Of a stretch of DNA of 6,146 nt, positions 4,564-6,146 are shown piece by piece; positions within the stretch are counted from its first letter, which is position 1, and each line of letters begins with the position of its first letter. Made by a program: the position numbers and the translations under genes. This stretch comes from Planctomycetales bacterium (GTDB lineage Bacteria > Planctomycetota > Planctomycetia > Planctomycetales > Planctomycetaceae), in contig JAGVKR010000801.1 of NCBI GenBank assembly GCA_020050375.1, positions 1 through 6,146 on the forward strand. Direction: 5' to 3'. Under the pieces are notes generated by a model that did no database searches, was not told the DNA's origin, and saw nothing but the letters and a program-made list of their open reading frames with translations.

Positions 4564-5241
4564 TCACAGTTTTGCCAACGCCCGCTCTTTCTCCTGCGTC
4601 CCACGCTTGAGGGTGATCGCCGCGGCCGCGCTGCCGAGCGAATCGATCTCGATCTCTTCGCGGGCCAACTGCTGCTTTTGTTGGCGGTCGTGCGGGGAAA
4701 CGTATCCAGGCTTCCCGGTCACGCTCCCGGGCTTTTCGAGTTCCTGTTCGAGCTGATTCAAGTCGAGCCCGTACATCGTCGCGATCTGCCGCTTGCTCAC
4801 GCCTTGGCTGATCAAATCCAGCAGAGGCTCGAGCTTCCGCGGACCATCGGACGGAATGCCGATTTTCTCCCGCGCTTCGAACACGTTCACCATCGCTTGC
4901 AGAAACGACAGAGTCGGGTGCCGAGCCTCCACAGAACCGATGCGACGACTGAGCCGCTCGGTATCGAGTTCGTGGAGTCGAAGTTCCGCAGCGAGTCGGG
5001 CCACGGCCAAGGCGATCGGGTGCTCCTCCGGCGAAGGGGTGCCGAGCAAGCGGGCGGAAATCACAACATCGTCGGCAGCGCTGAACAGTTCCGCCCCTGG
5101 TGGGGGAACGATGTCGTGTTCCTGTCGCGCATCTTCAATCGCACGCAGCCGGTCGATCGCTTCGAGCAGGTCGATCGTCGATGGGTTCAGTGACTCGTCC
5201 AAGGCAACGTCGGAAACAGTGTTGGGGTTGTCGGTTTTCAT
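4564..5241 (-). CDS. 225-aa protein with C-terminal helix-turn-helix
   Basis: The N-terminal two-thirds is acidic and helical (for example DLLEAIDRLRAIEDARQEHD, 24-43) and contains no family I can name. Residues about 139-163 (PLLDLISQGVSKRQIATMYG and on) match the pattern of a resolvase-type or terminase-small-subunit-type helix-turn-helix, so DNA binding is likely. A charged tail with DRQQKQQLAREEIEID (185-200) follows. ATG 5241 has AGGAG upstream across a 7-T run, 11 bases away. An in-frame TTG at 5247 would sit at a better 5-base spacing and add two residues, so the start is uncertain. In the - strand unit it comes after the terminase remnant and the 74-aa gene. It could be a small-terminase-like or regulatory protein; this is inference from the motif and neighbours. 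Confidence 0.72.
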   Translation of the reverse strand: MKTDNPNTVSDVALDESLNPSTIDLLEAIDRLRAIEDARQEHDIVPPPGAELFSAADDVVISARLLGTPSPEEHPIALAVARLAAELRLHELDTERLSRRIGSVEARHPTLSFLQAMVNVFEAREKIGIPSDGPRKLEPLLDLISQGVSKRQIATMYGLDLNQLEQELEKPGSVTGKPGYVSPHDRQQKQQLAREEIEIDSLGSAAAAITLKRGTQEKERALAKL

Positions 5242-5293
5242 GGTCAAAAAAACTCCTGATTGAGAAACGGGGGAAACGAAACGGGAAACTGTC

Positions 5294-5518
5294 TTACGCT
5301 GGCTGCTGTCGAGCCACGAACTCGCCCGAGATCTGCTCGGCGATCGCGATCAGACTTTCGAGCGCCGTGGTCCGTGCCGACTGAGGGATCGGCGTGAGCT
5401 GCAGCGCGTTCGCAAGCTTGATTGCATTGACGCGAAAGTGCGCGAACTCGACGGGGAGCGGCTTGGCCACGCTGTCCAGGTGCTGGTCGATGCGTTGGGC
5501 GAAAGTCGCGGTGTTCAT
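5294..5518 (-). CDS. Unrecognised 74-aa helical protein
   Basis: The small, mainly helical protein starts MNTATFAQRIDQHLDSVAKP. It has hydrophobic positions spaced as in amphipathic helices (residues 25-42 and 48-68) and a disordered RQQPA tail. There are no cysteines, no signal peptide and no motif I can identify. ATG 5518 has AAAGG 8 bases upstream. It begins only 12 bases after the terminase stop, so the two are almost certainly co-transcribed and it is probably part of the same phage-type module. Function is not assigned. Confidence 0.65.
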   Translation of the reverse strand: MNTATFAQRIDQHLDSVAKPLPVEFAHFRVNAIKLANALQLTPIPQSARTTALESLIAIAEQISGEFVARQQPA

Positions 5519-5530
5519 GGTCTGGACCTT

Positions 5531-6058
5531 TCAGTTCCAGGGGGATGCGTTCGCGCGGGTGAGATAGACTCCGTGTCGGAAATCGCTTCCCGCCGATGGC
5601 ATGAACGAGCCGGGCGTGGTCGGCAGGGACATTCGGGACGGGGGGGCGAAGTTTCCGAACCGCAAGAACTCAATTGCGGGTACGAGTGCAATCGCCAGGC
5701 TGATAGCAGTGTCACAATGCGAACGTGCGTTTCTGTCCGCTCGGATTTCGTGGTGGAAAAGCTTGTCGATGAATTCGAGCCTGTGTAACTCGTTGATGAG
5801 CGTTTCGTCGCGATAGAGCAGAATCGTTCGCTCCCGGAACGCACTCAGCATCGCTGCGGCCATGTCTTTCCGGTTGGTCGGCGACGAGAACGTGTACTCC
5901 TCGATCATCTGCAGCCCTTCGCGGCGCAGGTCCTGAACCAGAATTCGCGCCTCGGTCGGATCGACACGGACGGACCGCGGATTGAACCGCCGGCACAGTC
6001 GGCGCACGTACGTTCGAACCTCATCGCCAGAGACAGGAAACCCCGGTCTAGTGCTTCG
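5531..6058 (-). pseudogene. terL: Terminase large subunit remnant (C-terminal nuclease part)
   Basis: About 170 residues are open, ending at TGA 5531-5533. Counting from the GTG at 6007 as residue 1, the order matches the end of phage large-terminase nuclease domains. It has a strand with acidic residue (SVRVDPTEA, D16), a helix and EEYTFSSPTNRKDMAAAM (36-53). The segment FRERTILLYRDETLINELHR (57-76) is typical of the region before the last motif. SHCDTAISLAIAL (96-108, D99) then takes the place of the usual H-D-D-x-x-D-A-L-A-L-A. A Pro-rich tail follows. Family resemblance also extends upstream of that GTG (FPVSGDEVRTYV), where no start codon exists. The Walker-box ATPase half is missing, since a stop and foreign sequence lie at 6050-6061. 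This is therefore a 5'-truncated gene rather than a short functional one. Confidence 0.75.
6048..6051. other. CTAG junction, candidate insertion point of an IS630-like element
   Basis: The terminase-like frame is lost at a CTAG. IS630/Tc1-mariner-type elements insert at TA, often within CTAG, duplicating the TA. On the + strand the sequence after it (GTGCTTCGTCACAG from 6051) would be the IS end, and the neighbouring - strand coding frame stops just inside it. The second IS end lies outside the window, so the claim is incomplete. Confidence 0.4.
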
Positions 6059-6146
6059 TCACAGCTTGATTTTCGGGTAGATGGATTTGAGCTTGCAGCG
6101 GGCGTCGTCAATCTTCATTTGCCAGTCGACGCCGCGTTGAGTGGCG
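6059..6146 (-). CDS. C-terminal end of an unidentified gene, possibly an IS630-type transposase (partial)
   Basis: Of the three - strand frames only this one stays open from the window edge to a TGA at 6059-6061. It gives 28 residues including GVDWQMKIDDARCKLKSIYP and ending in KIKL. The pattern 'W-x-(F/M)-x-x-x-D-A-R-x-K-L-x-x-(L/I)-Y-P' at a protein end is, from memory, seen in IS630-family transposases. The gene ends 8 bases before a CTAG where the terminase frame begins, as expected for a compact IS. Only the tail is present, so the catalytic DDE residues cannot be checked. If it is not a transposase it is the end of another element gene that was fused against the terminase remnant by deletion. 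Confidence 0.45.
   Translation of the reverse strand, partial: ATQRGVDWQMKIDDARCKLKSIYPKIKL

Noticed and set aside
4678..5263. Two + strand open frames (171 and 156 codons)
   Set aside because: They oppose the helix-turn-helix gene, which has a ribosome site and an identifiable motif; the + frames have neither.

Overview
The window is a junction between bacterial chromosome and a decayed, prophage-like integrated element. The DNA is GC-rich with mostly G/C third codon positions. A planctomycete-type host (Planctomycetota) is my best guess from the overall style, but no marker gene here proves it.

Left part (about 1-1193, host chromosome, + strand): the possible tail of an upstream gene (1-93), a complete class I SAM-dependent methyltransferase (149-904), and a tRNA-His(GTG) gene with its own sigma70-like promoter (1109-1136). 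The tRNA matches the canonical sequence from its first base through the anticodon and then breaks off inside the anticodon loop, at about 1193/1194. That break is the likely integration point.

Attachment region (about 1180-1415): no gene, but dense in repeats. It holds an inverted repeat built on the tRNA anticodon stem, three tandem 10-bp repeats, two near-identical 21-22-bp palindromic repeats 80 bp apart, and further imperfect copies of the tRNA core. This is what an integrase/excisionase-binding att region looks like, possibly recording more than one insertion. A small + strand gene (1446-1630) follows; it appears frameshifted in a G run and ends one base before the integrase stop.

Element body (1632-6058, all - strand, read right to left): a 5'-truncated large terminase (nuclease-domain end only), a 74-aa unknown, a 225-aa protein with a helix-turn-helix, a 172-aa unknown with two related 'Y-x-x-A-R' segments, and an 85-aa unknown. 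A strong intrinsic terminator comes next. It is followed by a tightly coupled three-gene cassette (HNH nuclease, 101-aa basic protein, tyrosine recombinase) in which both junctions are 4-bp ATGA stop/start overlaps. No portal, capsid or tail gene is recognisable, so this is a remnant or a satellite-like element rather than a whole prophage.

Right edge (about 6050-6146): the terminase reading frame is cut at a CTAG. Beyond it another - strand frame, whose last 28 codons are visible, ends in TGA. The simplest reading is an IS630-like insertion into terL, with the transposase C-terminus at the window edge; this is tentative.
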